Below the pieces are notes generated by a model. It saw only the letters and a list, made by a program, of their open reading frames with translations. It searched no databases and was not told the origin of the DNA. Positions 52,404 to 64,000 of a stretch of 64,000 nt of DNA are shown in pieces. The translations under genes and the position numbers were made by a program. Origin of the DNA: Sitta carolinensis (lineage: Eukaryota; Chordata; Aves; Passeriformes; Sittidae); the NCBI GenBank assembly GCA_032173965.1, contig CM063283.1:41289743-41353742 (forward strand), given 5' to 3'. Each line of letters starts with the position of its first letter. Position 1 is the first letter of the stretch.

Positions 52404-52423
52404 AAAAAAAAAAAAAAAAAAAA
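52404..52423. repeat. 20-base poly(A) run
   Basis: Uninterrupted A homopolymer about 75 bases after the CR1 scrap. Confidence 0.9.
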
Positions 52424-52659
52424 GTTTTCTTTCAATTAAATGGATTTTCCTTTATTACAAACTGGGCTCATTGTCACTTGTCCTCTCAGTGGGCACAACT
52501 GCTAAGCATCAAGTGCATCTTCTTTGCTACCCTTCATCAGGTACTTATATGGATTTTATGCTCCCTGAGACTTTGTTAAAATCCCATTATTAAAATTCTT
52601 CGAGAAATGCCTCTACCTGAATTAAGGTGCAAATGACACCATATGGCTAGGTCAATAAT

Positions 52660-53515
52660 ACATATTTTTATTTAACAGTACATTGTCACCACCCCTTGGA
52701 TCCCTCAACAAGACTTGATTTTTGCAATTTTGATTTCTGTTGGTCAAAGTGATGGCCAATGTCTTGATCCATCAGGGGTGAGGGAAGCCTATGAAACAGA
52801 AAAATTCCACAAGTTATATATGGTCAGGTTCAAGTGAAAATGCCCAGGTAGCCGGCATGAGACCAGGAGTTACACACCAAATGATACAACACTATGGATC
52901 ACAGGACATTTCAGGAGTCTTTGACACCTTCTAAAATATTACAGCTTCCTATTAAGTCAGCGAAGATGACTTAATCCTGGCCCATCAGCAGGGCTGGATA
53001 CTTTGAGGTTATTGGGTGTCAATGTCCCTGTACCTCAGGAAGGGGTTAGAGTTATCACCACTAAGTCACTTGGGTAAGGACAAAGAGATGGTACCCACCT
53101 CCTTGAATGATTTTTCTCTTTCCTTATCTTGCTCAACACCAGCAGTAGCCTGAGGTGTCAGGTGTGCTTGTCCTCTGTTTAAGCCATTAGCATTCCACTC
53201 TCTTTTCCAGTATCAGCTGTGGATACAGTCTTCCCGGACCTGGCATAACAGGACAATAGTACCACCTTTTTCTTATCTCAAGTTCCTATCACAATCCCAA
53301 ATCCATATTTGAGAAGGGGTGGACTTGGTGGTTGCAGAGGAGCAGCTTCTCCTTTGCAGTTTGCTACAGTGGACAAAGGTCCAACCAAAGTAATGTTTAT
53401 GGCATTGACCACGTCTGTCTCTCATGGCTCTCACAGAGGGCTATTAGTCTTCTGTGCTGTAACAGTACATAGTCCACAGAATCCATGTTCATTTTGAGCT
53501 GACAAATATGTTGAA
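52660..53515 (-). other. Decayed coding-like block, possible retroelement remnant
   Basis: About 850 bases with higher G+C and more complex sequence than the flanks. On the minus strand from about 53480 down to 53160, frames stay open for long runs with only a few stops across about 90 codons, interrupted by one shift. That is what a degraded coding region looks like. I cannot name a family; an internal piece of an endogenous retrovirus or a processed pseudogene are the obvious options. A 62-codon plus frame (53309-53497) lies antisense. Confidence 0.3.
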
Positions 53516-55560
53516 ATGTCAAGAAATTAAATTTCATTTCTCCTCATCCCCAAAAAATCTTATCCTATTTTATTCTATTGGCTGTTTCTATGCTGACAGA
53601 TGTGCTACAGACTGTGATTTAGACTGAATTCAGATCCTAAAAACCTTTGCTCATAAGGACATGTCTGTATGTGTGTGGGTTATTTTGAATCTAGAAGTTA
53701 CGTATCAACGGATATCAGTATTATAGTTCGACTATCCCAAAAAACAACACAGAAGTGTACGAGGTCCATTCAGTTTGCTTTGAATGTAGTTCACTCTGCT
53801 GGAAGAGCAACCAAAAGTACTTTATGGTATTTTAGTTTCATTTAATCCACTAATGCAATTGGACTTCCTGTATTTAGGTACATTTTACCCTCTGACAAAA
53901 TATCTGTGAAATATATTTAGTAGAAATCTAATTTACAAGAGAAATATTCCATTTAGATAATTGTTCCATATTTAAGCAAGTTCTGCATCAGTTTAAATTA
54001 ATTACACAGCACAATAAGATCTAAATTTGTAAATGGAGGAACTCTATTTTTATTTGTATTCTATTCTATTTGTATATAAATATGTTTCCTTCTACAAAAC
54101 AAGAGCAAGCAAGTTGTGTGTCATCTCCTAGTGTTGACTTCTTTCTGTTACTTTAATAAACTGCAGTGGAACTAATCTGAAGTAGATGTACTATGGTAAA
54201 ATAGAATAAAACAACATCTGCTGTAGATATATCCATCACCAGCCCCATATTCTCAAAACCCTCTGCAAGCTGGTAATAAGGAGATATAAATGACTTTGTT
54301 CTGCCAATTTCTAGTTGTGCAGCCAGTGTGAAATACAGAGATTATAAAATGTTCCTCTATCACATATTTTGGTGGTGATTGGACTATCTAGGGAAATATG
54401 GGATTTTATTCTTGGTACTTTAAGATAATAACAATAACTGTAAAACTAATATTGTTCTTTTCTATAATTGCTGCTATTCATCATATGGTGTGAGTAGCTC
54501 AGGTACAAATATGCACCAGTTTGGTTTCATTGTAGGCTTCTGGATAAAACTATCATATTATTGCTGAGTCTTTCTTGCTTAAAGAATTGTTCAAGGAAAA
54601 CATATAATAATGATTGCTTATACTTGAAGACATGCTTATGAAAATAAGCTCTTGTTAATAGTTTCATGCTTTACAGCAGTCTTTCTATCCACCCTCTGAA
54701 CACAAAGACATTGCACTGAAACTACCAGTATTGTCAGTGTCATGTACCCTGTAGTTAGTATATTAATGTAATGTGTATTGATTCCTTGCCTAGATAACTT
54801 GTATTCCACAATTGCTCTTGAAAAGTCAAAGGCAAATTACAGTCAAATTTCAAAATTTAAAAGATTTTAACAAGTGATGCCTTATTTTGGTTTGGAAGCT
54901 ATGGCTTCATTTTACTCAATTTCTCCCACATTTAACACTTTGATGAAATTTGCCAGACTGTCTATTTATGTTAATTTGTAATTGTTACCAAACCATTATT
55001 CGCATTATTTCTTTCTTTGAACAGAATCATCTTTATGATTATTCTTTTTTCCTGTTTCACTCCTCAGTGAAATAAAATCTTATGTAATCGAAAGTGTAAT
55101 ATCTTTTTTTTTGTCTTCATTAATGTTTCAATGCATCTAATTAAGGGTTAATGAGTGATATTTTGTTATGTGGGGAATATAAAATGTATATTTTAAAGAA
55201 AATTAAAAAGAAACATCAGAGCAGATTTATTTTAATTCAATTCTCTCATGTGAAATTAATTAGATGACACTGCACAACTTCAATTTTAAATCAAATAAGC
55301 ACACAAACCAGACAACTATTTAAGTTGTGCATATATGTATATACTATAAGGCCCTTTTTAACACATTGATTCAAAATTGTCAAGTTCTAATAAAGCATTC
55401 AGGAGGCAGCTAATAATTTAAAACATCACAGACAGAACTCATATAATCTAAATATATATCTTCAGCTGAGATTTTCATTATTGGTTTCCAGTGTTTTACA
55501 AGGAAACAAATAAGGCTTTGAAGGACAGGATTTATCCTAGGATTGGCATCTAAAATAATA
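53516..55560. other. Unique A/T-rich DNA, no gene seen
   Basis: No recognised repeats or coding frames. Confidence 0.5.
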
Positions 55561-55608
55561 AAGTCATAGAATGATTTGTATTGGAAGGAACCTTTAAAGG
55601 TCATATGG
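55561..55608 (-). mobile_element. Tiny CR1 LINE 3' terminus scrap
   Basis: 'gtcatagaatgatttgtatt', then 'ggaaggaacctttaaaggtcat', is the reverse complement of the last ~45 bases of CR1. Extreme 5' truncation. Confidence 0.7.
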
Positions 55609-58249
55609 TGACCAGGGAGAGTAGAACAGAAAGAAGCAACAGGACAGTTGCCTGTAGATACATAACTCTTTTTTGCTTCTGAATTTTTCAGTCACTAAAA
55701 TTTAGTTCTAAAACTTCTACTGGATTCATAACACTTTTGTTTCAAATACATATAAGTGTAAAAATTAAGTAAATGGTCTCAATAGGAGGGGTATTCACGT
55801 TTTACAGGTTGAATGAAGCTGAATGTTACAACCCCCAGTAGATAAGACTGAAATATAAAACTTAAACACTGATTTAGGTCAACTGTGAGGACTGAAAAAC
55901 ACAAGAAAAACGGAATTACTTTGCAGCAGGAGTTTCACTTCAAAAGCAAGCCTGTTTGGGCTTATTTGGGAAATATGCTAGCTCTCTATGTCTTTATGCA
56001 GTGGTGTGGTTATGGTGATAAATGGAAAGTGGGATAATACTGGACTATTTCACTTATGTCTAATTTAATTCAATAAAATATAACTGAGAAGGTAGGTAGA
56101 TATGCTGTTGTATTTTTTCTCCTCTTCAAAACTTTACAAACTCACAAAGTGCACATGGAATTCCAGGAGCCATGTAACTATTCTGAAAATTTCCCTCTTT
56201 TTTTTTGTCTAAGAGCACAAAAGAAATGATCAAAAAAAAAAGGGCTGCCAAATTATTCGATCCAAAACTCCTCAATTACATTCAGCAGGTTCTGCAAGAG
56301 AAAGGAAACATCCAGAAATAAAAGGAATGTTACTATTTTCTTGTTTTAATCAAGAAAAATAAAACTATTATATAAATTGTTTTCATCATATTTTCATAAA
56401 AAAATATTTCCTCTGAGATTGTTTTAATATGTATAGGAAAAAAAAAACAAACACAGAGACCACTGCTATCTCAATCTTTCAATTTTTTTTTTTTTATAAT
56501 TAAAAAGACACGTGATTTCTTAAGTGCCATTTGCATTGGTCTTTTTCTCAGTAAACAAAGCTGCACAAAAGGAGTCATTCCCATTTTGCCTTTTCAAGTT
56601 TGCATTTCTTTCTTTCTTCCTATGTGTGTGAGGAGGAAGGAAGAAAGCCACTGCTTCTGAGAAGGATGGAGAAACAAGGAGTTCAATGAATGAGCTGATG
56701 GGGAGAAAAATGAAAAAGATTTTAAAAAGGAGTGTCCAGCTTGCTTGTAAATAGCATGGCTGAAAATCTGAATCAGAAAATATGGCAGACACTAGATATC
56801 AGATAGAAAAGACAAGAAAACCCTAATTATAAGTGAACAGGAAAAATAACTTTCCTAATGAAATTTGGAGGTTTTTTAAAATAAGACTTCATGGTTTAAT
56901 GTGTTAAGAAGGTAACTAAATTAAATTAAATAGATGGCCAGTATTATAACTAAAATTCAACCTAACTTCAGATGTTGTGTTAGAAGTGATAGCCTTTTTA
57001 CACTTGTACATAAGAATCTCAGCATTAAAATAAGTTCAGGAGAATGCCAGAAGAACATGACTCCAGGGTAAAATGCATATTTTATTATATCTAAAATACA
57101 GCTGCATTACTACAAATAGGGTAAGTGGATTCAGTTAATTTGTTAACTACTTTTAAGGAGAATAGAACTTACCTTAGCCTAATATTTATATCCTGTGATT
57201 GATGAAACTAACTTGATATCACTCTGTAGTTGGTTCTAGACAAGAAGTGTAATATTTTACAGCCTCTCAGTTACACCATTTCTTTTTATTTTATTTGTAA
57301 TTTTCTATATATATTATTTACCATGACTGCATTCCCCATAACATTATTCTTGTATACTTTCTTCTTACTCTGTAACACCCTCATCATGTGAGTAAAACAA
57401 AATATATATTCCTCCTAAAATGCTGTCCTCTGATAAATTCCCACCTCTTATCTGTCTTATGATTTTGATGAAGATAAAAAACCAAAATAAGTTATTAATT
57501 GGAATTTCAAGATAGGAGAGCTGCTTTGCTGTTTTACTGAGCTAACAACTTCAGTCTAGTACTGAGTCTAAAAAATAAGTGTTTATGCATTTTATATGAC
57601 TTCTGATTAAAGTAGATCAAGATACCTAAATACAGAAAATGTTGATAACAAACTTACAATATTCAACACTATATTGAATGTTTCTGTTCTCACCTTTATC
57701 ACTAAGTTCAAATAATGTGGAAAGGGAAAGTAATCCTTAACTTTGATTTACTAAAGAAAAAAATCAAACTGCACTTCAGTGTCTGCTGCTTCTCTGTAGT
57801 TCATTTCAATATATTCCTAATGGTATTCTTTGATTTGTTTTGCCACATTTCATGTTTTAAATTCTATCCTCTTACCTGTGCTGTGTCCATGGCCTCTTGT
57901 CATTCTAAGGCATTTGAAATCAATCAAACCTGAAAATTTCTGGAAAAAATTTGTAACTTGATTGTTTTCAATAACAAAGGATTGGATTATAATATTTATG
58001 AGTTTGTTTCCAGGCCTCTGTGTTTCATCCCTTTCAAATGTCCTGGATCAGACATAAAAATTATAAATATTGTCACTATCATTCAGTGTTGACTCTCCTC
58101 CCAAAATACTCATCCTAAATCTGGAAGAAACCAAAGAAAAGACTCAGTATTAAGTTAATTGTTGTGAAACTGAAAAGTTTATAGCTGTTACTACAGAGTA
58201 CCTCTAAGGATGTTAAAGACAGCAACATATTTAGCAACACGTTCTGTTT
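55609..58249. other. Unique A/T-rich DNA, no gene seen
   Basis: Homopolymer runs near 56231-56241, 56438-56448 and 56482-56496. Frames 56520-56792 minus and 57715-57933 plus are not supported. Confidence 0.5.
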
Positions 58250-58560
58250 AACCAGGATCTTGCTTGGTTAAATCTAGTTGGACTCGACTAAGGTCAATCT
58301 GTGGTAACTCCCAGTTGCAAAGCTGTGATCTCACCAGTGTCCCAACAAGGCAGAGCTATGTAAGGTCATACAGGGTCTAAGCACGAGGCAGAGCCAGGGG
58401 CTGGTCACAGGGTCTATCCAAAACCCTTGGCAATGCAAGGGGAGTCAACACAGCCAGGTCTGTATGAGAGCATGTAGGTCTGGGCAGGAGAAGAATAGAC
58501 AGAAGGCAGGTACACAGACTGTGCAGCTTAGTACAGGGTATGAATGGTTTGATTAATTGA
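58250..58560. other. G+C-richer segment, unassigned
   Basis: About 300 bases with more balanced composition ('gcagagccaggggctggtca', 'gcaggagaagaatagacag') in otherwise A/T-rich DNA. It could be an old repeat or an exon or enhancer. The 119-codon minus frame 58377-58736 covers part of it but has no recognised features. Confidence 0.35.
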
Positions 58561-61500
58561 TTAGTTTTGGGCAGCATGTCTTTAGCCAGGCTGGATTCAG
58601 TGTCATTTTTCCATCTTCCCACATTACACATAAATATCACTTCGGCAGTGGATAGCATGCTGTGCTGATTAAGCAAAAAATTATGTTCTGATGTCACATG
58701 AAGATTAACTATGTATCTGTGGCTATGTGGCAGCACATAGGTTTAGTACGAAAGAATGGAAGCAAAACTCTGCATAGGGGGAGACTTCTGTGCTTAAATT
58801 ATCCTGAAATGAATGTAAATTTGGATTATTAGAAGATACTCAAAATAAATGTTATTCATAATCTCAAAGGCATACAGCTCAAACAATTTTTCAAAAGAGA
58901 GCTTAAGATAATTAATTTAGTGTATTTCATCTTTACTTTCAGACCTAATATCTCAACATGATTTTTAATATTAGAAATTCCTTCATTCACCATACAGCAC
59001 ATTTCTGTGCTATAGATAACAAATTCTGCAGCAAGTTCATTTTTCAGAATGCACAAATAATTCAGAGTAACCTGCTGATTGTCTTAAGGTTTTCATTTTT
59101 TTTTCTTTGCTTTTTCCTTTTTTCTTTTTGTTATTCTGCTGAAATAATCCACCAATACTCATATTTTCTGAGGTGCATTTGGTGTTTTTTGTTGCATTGG
59201 TTTTTGTTTGGTTGGTTTTGGTTTTTTTTCTCTTAATTTTCTTTTACTTTGGAAATCTGCAATGGAAATATTTGATTTTCTACTTTTTTGCAAATAAAAT
59301 GTCTTATTTAAAGACTTGAGAAAATGGAAAAAAAAGTCACATGACAATAAAATGAAAAACTGATTCAGCACAGAAGAAAAATGATGACACTATTAATACA
59401 GTGACATTTTAGAATCAACTAAGAATCATCTAAGTACTCCATAGTTATATATTTTTCATTTTTCTTTTAATTGTAATGATAAGGGATTAAACACAGTTTC
59501 TGAATCTGTCTTGAACCCTGAATTTCATGCTACTACTTTGCTTTGCTAAATAAACTCGAAGCAAAACTGTTACATGTTATCAGATTTTGTGTAATTTTCT
59601 ATATCTTTCTCTTAATTCAGATGACTGATGGATTTCCATGAAGAAATATATATCTAAAGATATAAATGTTTTCTTGTGTAAGATCCTTAAACTCAGATAT
59701 CACTTGTTCACATCTTTGTACAATCATGACATTTTACCAGTTTATTCCTACTATTAATTGAATCGGGGAATCCATCACATCTCTGTTCTTCCTCGCTGAA
59801 ACCCATGATTCATTTGCTCTCACAAAATGCACATGGAGTTATCCCATGAAAAATACTGATCTTTATCCCTCAATCCAGTTGCGCAGAGATCTAACATGGA
59901 ACTGGAGATCTCCTGAGCTTTGGGCAAAGGGTGCCGTGCCTGTCAGACACATTTTGTGCAGAGATTCCTCTGATAAGTAGGTTGGTTTAGTGTCTGTAAG
60001 ATGGGGTTTCCTTACAAAATCAACTATACATTAAAAGAAACCTGTAGGTGCTGAACTGATCAGCACTGCCAAGCAGGTATGACTCTGGCCATGTAAAGAA
60101 AAGAATCATGAACTTCCAATGGAATGTCATAGGGGAAACTTCAGCTACATATTTCCAAGAATAAGTGGAAACTTAGTGGAGGTTTTGACAATCCGAATTA
60201 GGCTGTTTTATTGCAATTGTTTAAATCTTTTCTTTTATTCTGAATCCAGTTAAGGTTTATTATGCCAGGTAGAAGATAACTCCTTAGATTCATGATGAGG
60301 CAGAAATGTATGGTAACTATTAACTTTTAAAGTGGGTAGTTATCAGGAAAATATAGTTTGGAAAAATAGACGATCTTTCTCCAGTCCTCCTCACTTATCA
60401 TGTGATTCAGCAAGGCGAACTACCTAATGAGCCTTCTGATGAGACCATAGCTGTTGGAAGAGCAGTGTGACAAGGGAAGGCAGAACACTTGCAAACTGGT
60501 TTGCTTATAATTCATAGGAAGTGATGTTGTCTCACTGTGGGCACAGTTCTTTACATATTCAAGACTCCACCATTTCAAAACATCACACAAGTTTCCCTCA
60601 TTTGCTGTCATCACTAGAGAAAGTAAAATTTTGGAAAGTTTCCATGGATCTTTACCTTGCTTACTGGAAGATTTTCTTTCAAAAGCAGGCATGAAAGACC
60701 TGTGAAAATCTGGCAAGAGAGACACAAAGAAAGAGAAGGGAGTTTTCCACTAGTTCATCTGAAAGTTTATACTTTCAAAACAAGTCAAATAGAAAAATGT
60801 CTTTCTTGTATAATTTTTTAAATATTGTATTATTCACAATAGCATATGCAAAATCAGAATGTTATTATACAGGTAGAGGTGAAAACCAGAACAACTAATT
60901 TAAGCAAGAGAATGTGAGTGGGATAATGTCTGAAAATAATCATAAATATCCTGAATGAGCCAGCTTAATTGTTAGCAATTCAGATAACAACCATTCTCTT
61001 TATATTAAAGGTGATGCTTAGTGACACCCAAGGAGAGAAGAAATATATTCTTCAGTACTTGCAAATGACTTCAAAATGTTAACTATGTTTCTCTCACCCA
61101 TCTTTCCTGCAGAATTCCAATAATTAATTCCAACCTATATAGATATATAAATAATTGATGTGATAATTTTAAAACTTTTTATTTATTTATTTTTCTTTGG
61201 TTGAAATGCAAAACAAAACCAAGAAAAGCTACAAAATAAAAGGAGCATTATTTGAGACTTTATAAAATAAATGCTAATTTGTTTCTTACTGAGCTGTTTT
61301 CTTGACTAAAAAAAATACCTTTTCTCTCAAACACAGTTTTAAAGTGTACTACCCCTTTTCACAGGAATAAATTTGCATTTAAGTCAATATCTCTCTGTCT
61401 GGGATTTACAAGTCCCAAGAAATAGTGCTGTTCCACAGAGACCTATCAATACCTAGAATTACTAATATTTCACCTTAAAGGATTTTGGCAGTAATATGCA

Positions 61501-63216
61501 TGGGTAGCTCCCTTTGTGTCTCTGCCATTTAATGAGCTCAGATAAGCTGTTGTCAAAAGTAGAGACCAAGTGTAAACACTTAGGAAAAGGAAAAAGCTCG
61601 CTTATACCTGTGAAAGAATGCTTGGAGAAGCACGGGCCCATGGCTGGAAATGACTATTTAGCCTATCCATGTTGAAGTGCCTACATCACACAGCAGATGC
61701 CAGGTACTTTAATCTGTTTCTCTGAATCTTACAGACATTTTGATTAAGAGTTCTTGATATTCCAAAGGTAATCAGGGGAGCATGAGGATTTTATTCTTTG
61801 GAATTTAAGCGGCTGGAAAGTATGACAGAGGCTATTTATGTTGGACCAAATACATCAACTGTTCTCTAGGGACTGATAGACTATACAAAATATAGTATTC
61901 TTTCAAAAGTTTTTCTTAGTTAGAATGTGTTCAAAGTCACATTCTGTCATTTCTATTCAACTTAGGAACCAGAAAAAATTCATTTGATTTTTCAAAACAC
62001 TTGTTTGAAAGTTGGATATTATATTATGCATGGGTTTATGAAATTCGGATCTGACTATAAGATTTACAAATAAGTCATAAAAGCTAACTGCAGATCTCTG
62101 ACATGAAGCAAATTATTTCATTATCTAAACATTTCAGTAGTGAATATTAAAAACCTAGTTCTGCTCTTACTGCAATAAGTATCATCACCAGCTATATTCA
62201 GTAGGTGATATGTCTCCAGATGTCTTTTTTTTTCATCCTTTCACATTAAAAGTGAAAACCTTTTTAGTAAAACTATTTGCAAGAATTCATACTCTGTATG
62301 CATATTCTGTAAGTCTTCCTATGACATCAAGAATTTCAGATGCAAACTGATGTTTATTCGTTGCTGGAAAAAACCCTCTACGGTGTTAAGGGACCTTGTA
62401 ATTGATGTATCCATCTAAACTAGTTTTGTTATCTGGCAAAACAAGGAGTAATAAAAAAAAATTAAATCTGTCCTTCATGTTGTCAAATATGTCTTTCAAA
62501 AGAAAGCGTCGTATGAAACCAGTCCTGTTTAGAGGTCTTCCTCCTACTTGCACTTAAAAAAAGAAATCTAGACAACTCTGCATAGAAGAAATGCAGTATG
62601 ACGACGTCTTAAAAGAGCAAAACTTTTAATTGGCTCAAGGACTCTGTCTTTCTCTACCTTCAAAATATAAAAATACCAGAAAATGAAAACATATGGACAG
62701 AGAAGACCATATACACACTTATGTCATAGAAGTAAAGAGCAGGAAAGAAGGAAAGTGTTTTCTTCACAGAAGTTATGGTAACAGATGAGGAAAATACTAG
62801 TGAGGTAATTTTTTTTTCTTTTAAGAAAACAGTAATTCTAATTCTTGTTTCTAATTCTTGATCTATCCTATCTATGCCCTTGTGAGAATGGTTTTGTAGC
62901 GGAGTGTGTACTTGAGAGCAAAAGAAAAAAAAAAAAAACAAAATGAAAAAGCAAAACACCCCTCCAAGACCAAAACCCAAAAAAGCCATTTAGACACAAA
63001 TGAAATTTAGGACTGTGATTTACAACCTTCATCTGTATAGCCCATAAGTAGAGAGAGACTGAATTTAAACACTATTTAGAATTTCTGGAGTCAGATGAGC
63101 ATTCATTATTACAGATAAAGTACACTGGAAAAGTGTTGACTCTTTTTGTACAGGAAGTTAGAGCTAGTTTTATGAGTTCTAATCTTTTCATATGAATGAG
63201 CAGTAATGTAACTGAA
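58561..63216. other. Unique A/T-rich DNA, no gene seen
   Basis: Includes a T-rich patch (about 59094-59235), a TTTA run (about 61178-61192), an A-run (62923-62938) and a possible conserved segment near 61480-61610. Short frames such as 60420-60725 minus and 62660-62989 minus have no recognisable features. Confidence 0.5.
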
Positions 63217-63243
63217 TTTTTTTTTTTTTTTTTTTTTTTTTTT
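63217..63243. repeat. 27-base poly(T) run
   Basis: Uninterrupted T homopolymer. The minus frame 63072-63329 crosses it and reads as a lysine run, so it is not a gene. Confidence 0.9.
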
Positions 63244-64000
63244 GCTAGAATATTTGAAAGTAAAACATTTGGGAAAAGTTTCCATAATGGGAAGCTTAAA
63301 ACAAACAAACCACCAAAAAATCCTCCCACATGATAATATTTTCAGTGCTTTCCAAAATCCAGTAAAACATTCAACAATTAAAAAAAGGCAAAATATGTCT
63401 CCCTTTGTCTTCCTATGAAATCATGCATATTGTAAATATCCAGTTAGCTACAGTTTCTCAAAGAAAAATTAAAAGTAGTAATAAAAGAGTAGATATAAAC
63501 AAACATATTTAAATTCCATTTAAACCAAATAAAAGTAATTTGAAATGAGCAGTCAGGAAAATTTTCATTGCAATTTTACTTTGAAAATACCAATTTACAT
63601 GCATGCATTTGTCATTTACAGTCAAATCAACTTACAAAATGACTTAATGCATTTTTCTTGTAAAAAATGATTTTTTTTTCCAAGAAAATGCTAATGTGAA
63701 AGCTTTTGCTCAAGGAGCTGCCATTTAAAGTCTCAGTGGAAAATAGGTTTCCTCCTGTTTTTACTTCCCCCTCTTGGAGATGAAATATCCAGGATTTTGC
63801 TTTCTACAGTGTAGTTAAAAGAAAGGTTATCCTGGAATATAGTTTTGAGTCTGCTCTCTGTGTTGAAAACACCAACATTGTATTTATGATTAAGATTCCC
63901 CTTTTGTTGGACCACTTGCACCTGTGGACCCTATACAGACAATCCCAGCTGGGACTGAAACACTGTCTTCTCAAAACACCAATAGAGTAAATCAGGTCTG
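63244..64000. other. Unique A/T-rich DNA to the window end
   Basis: No gene or recognised repeat; a short minus frame at 63733-63921 is unsupported. Confidence 0.5.

Overview
The window looks like A/T-rich, gene-poor DNA from a bird genome, either intergenic or from a very long intron. The main evidence is a set of CR1 (chicken repeat 1) LINE fragments whose 3' ends carry the avian-type signature of repeated 'atagaatcatagaatgg' units. They lie in both orientations and at several ages. Retroviral-type solo LTRs with TATA boxes and poly(A) signals are also present, along with many homopolymer runs and microsatellites. No bacterial, plasmid or phage features, CRISPR array, rRNA or tRNA were seen. 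The species cannot be fixed; a songbird is a guess from LTR style.

Layout. 1-5400 is unique A/T-rich DNA with a T/G homopolymer block (about 2057-2170), a TA/GA microsatellite (about 2858-2902) and a perfect 12-bp hairpin (4416-4442). 5415-8220 has two minus-strand CR1 fragments. 8220-19780 is mostly unique sequence. 19780-21940 is a cluster of CR1 pieces, one of them split by a CpG-rich 595-bp LTR (minus orientation). 24593-26549 holds two large purine/pyrimidine pentanucleotide arrays of opposite strand bias. 32065-35060 is a retroelement cluster: one LTR, a 1.3-kb CR1 with a broken reverse transcriptase, and another CR1 end. 38228-39343 is a CR1 followed by an LTR. 42775-43330 is an LTR-like segment. 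47070-50545 holds a CR1, an LTR flanked by a perfect 5-bp repeat, and an old CR1. 52233-53515 holds a CR1 end and a decayed coding-like block. 55561-64000 has only a tiny CR1 scrap and unique DNA.

Genes. No complete protein-coding gene is supported. Nearly all open frames over 60 codons are chance frames, microsatellite translations, or frames inside CR1 and LTR sequence. Two spots deserve testing as exons: a plus-strand frame with a good splice acceptor at 31019-31256, and a possible minus-strand terminal exon with AATAAA at 43978-44142. Several stretches of more complex sequence with homeodomain-like and E-box-like words could be conserved noncoding elements, but this cannot be shown without an alignment.

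No convincing new biological system was found. The most unusual items are the 38-copy GGGAA array (a predicted G-quadruplex and triplex former) paired with an opposite-strand CCTCT array, the CpG-retaining LTR nested in CR1, and the two exon candidates.
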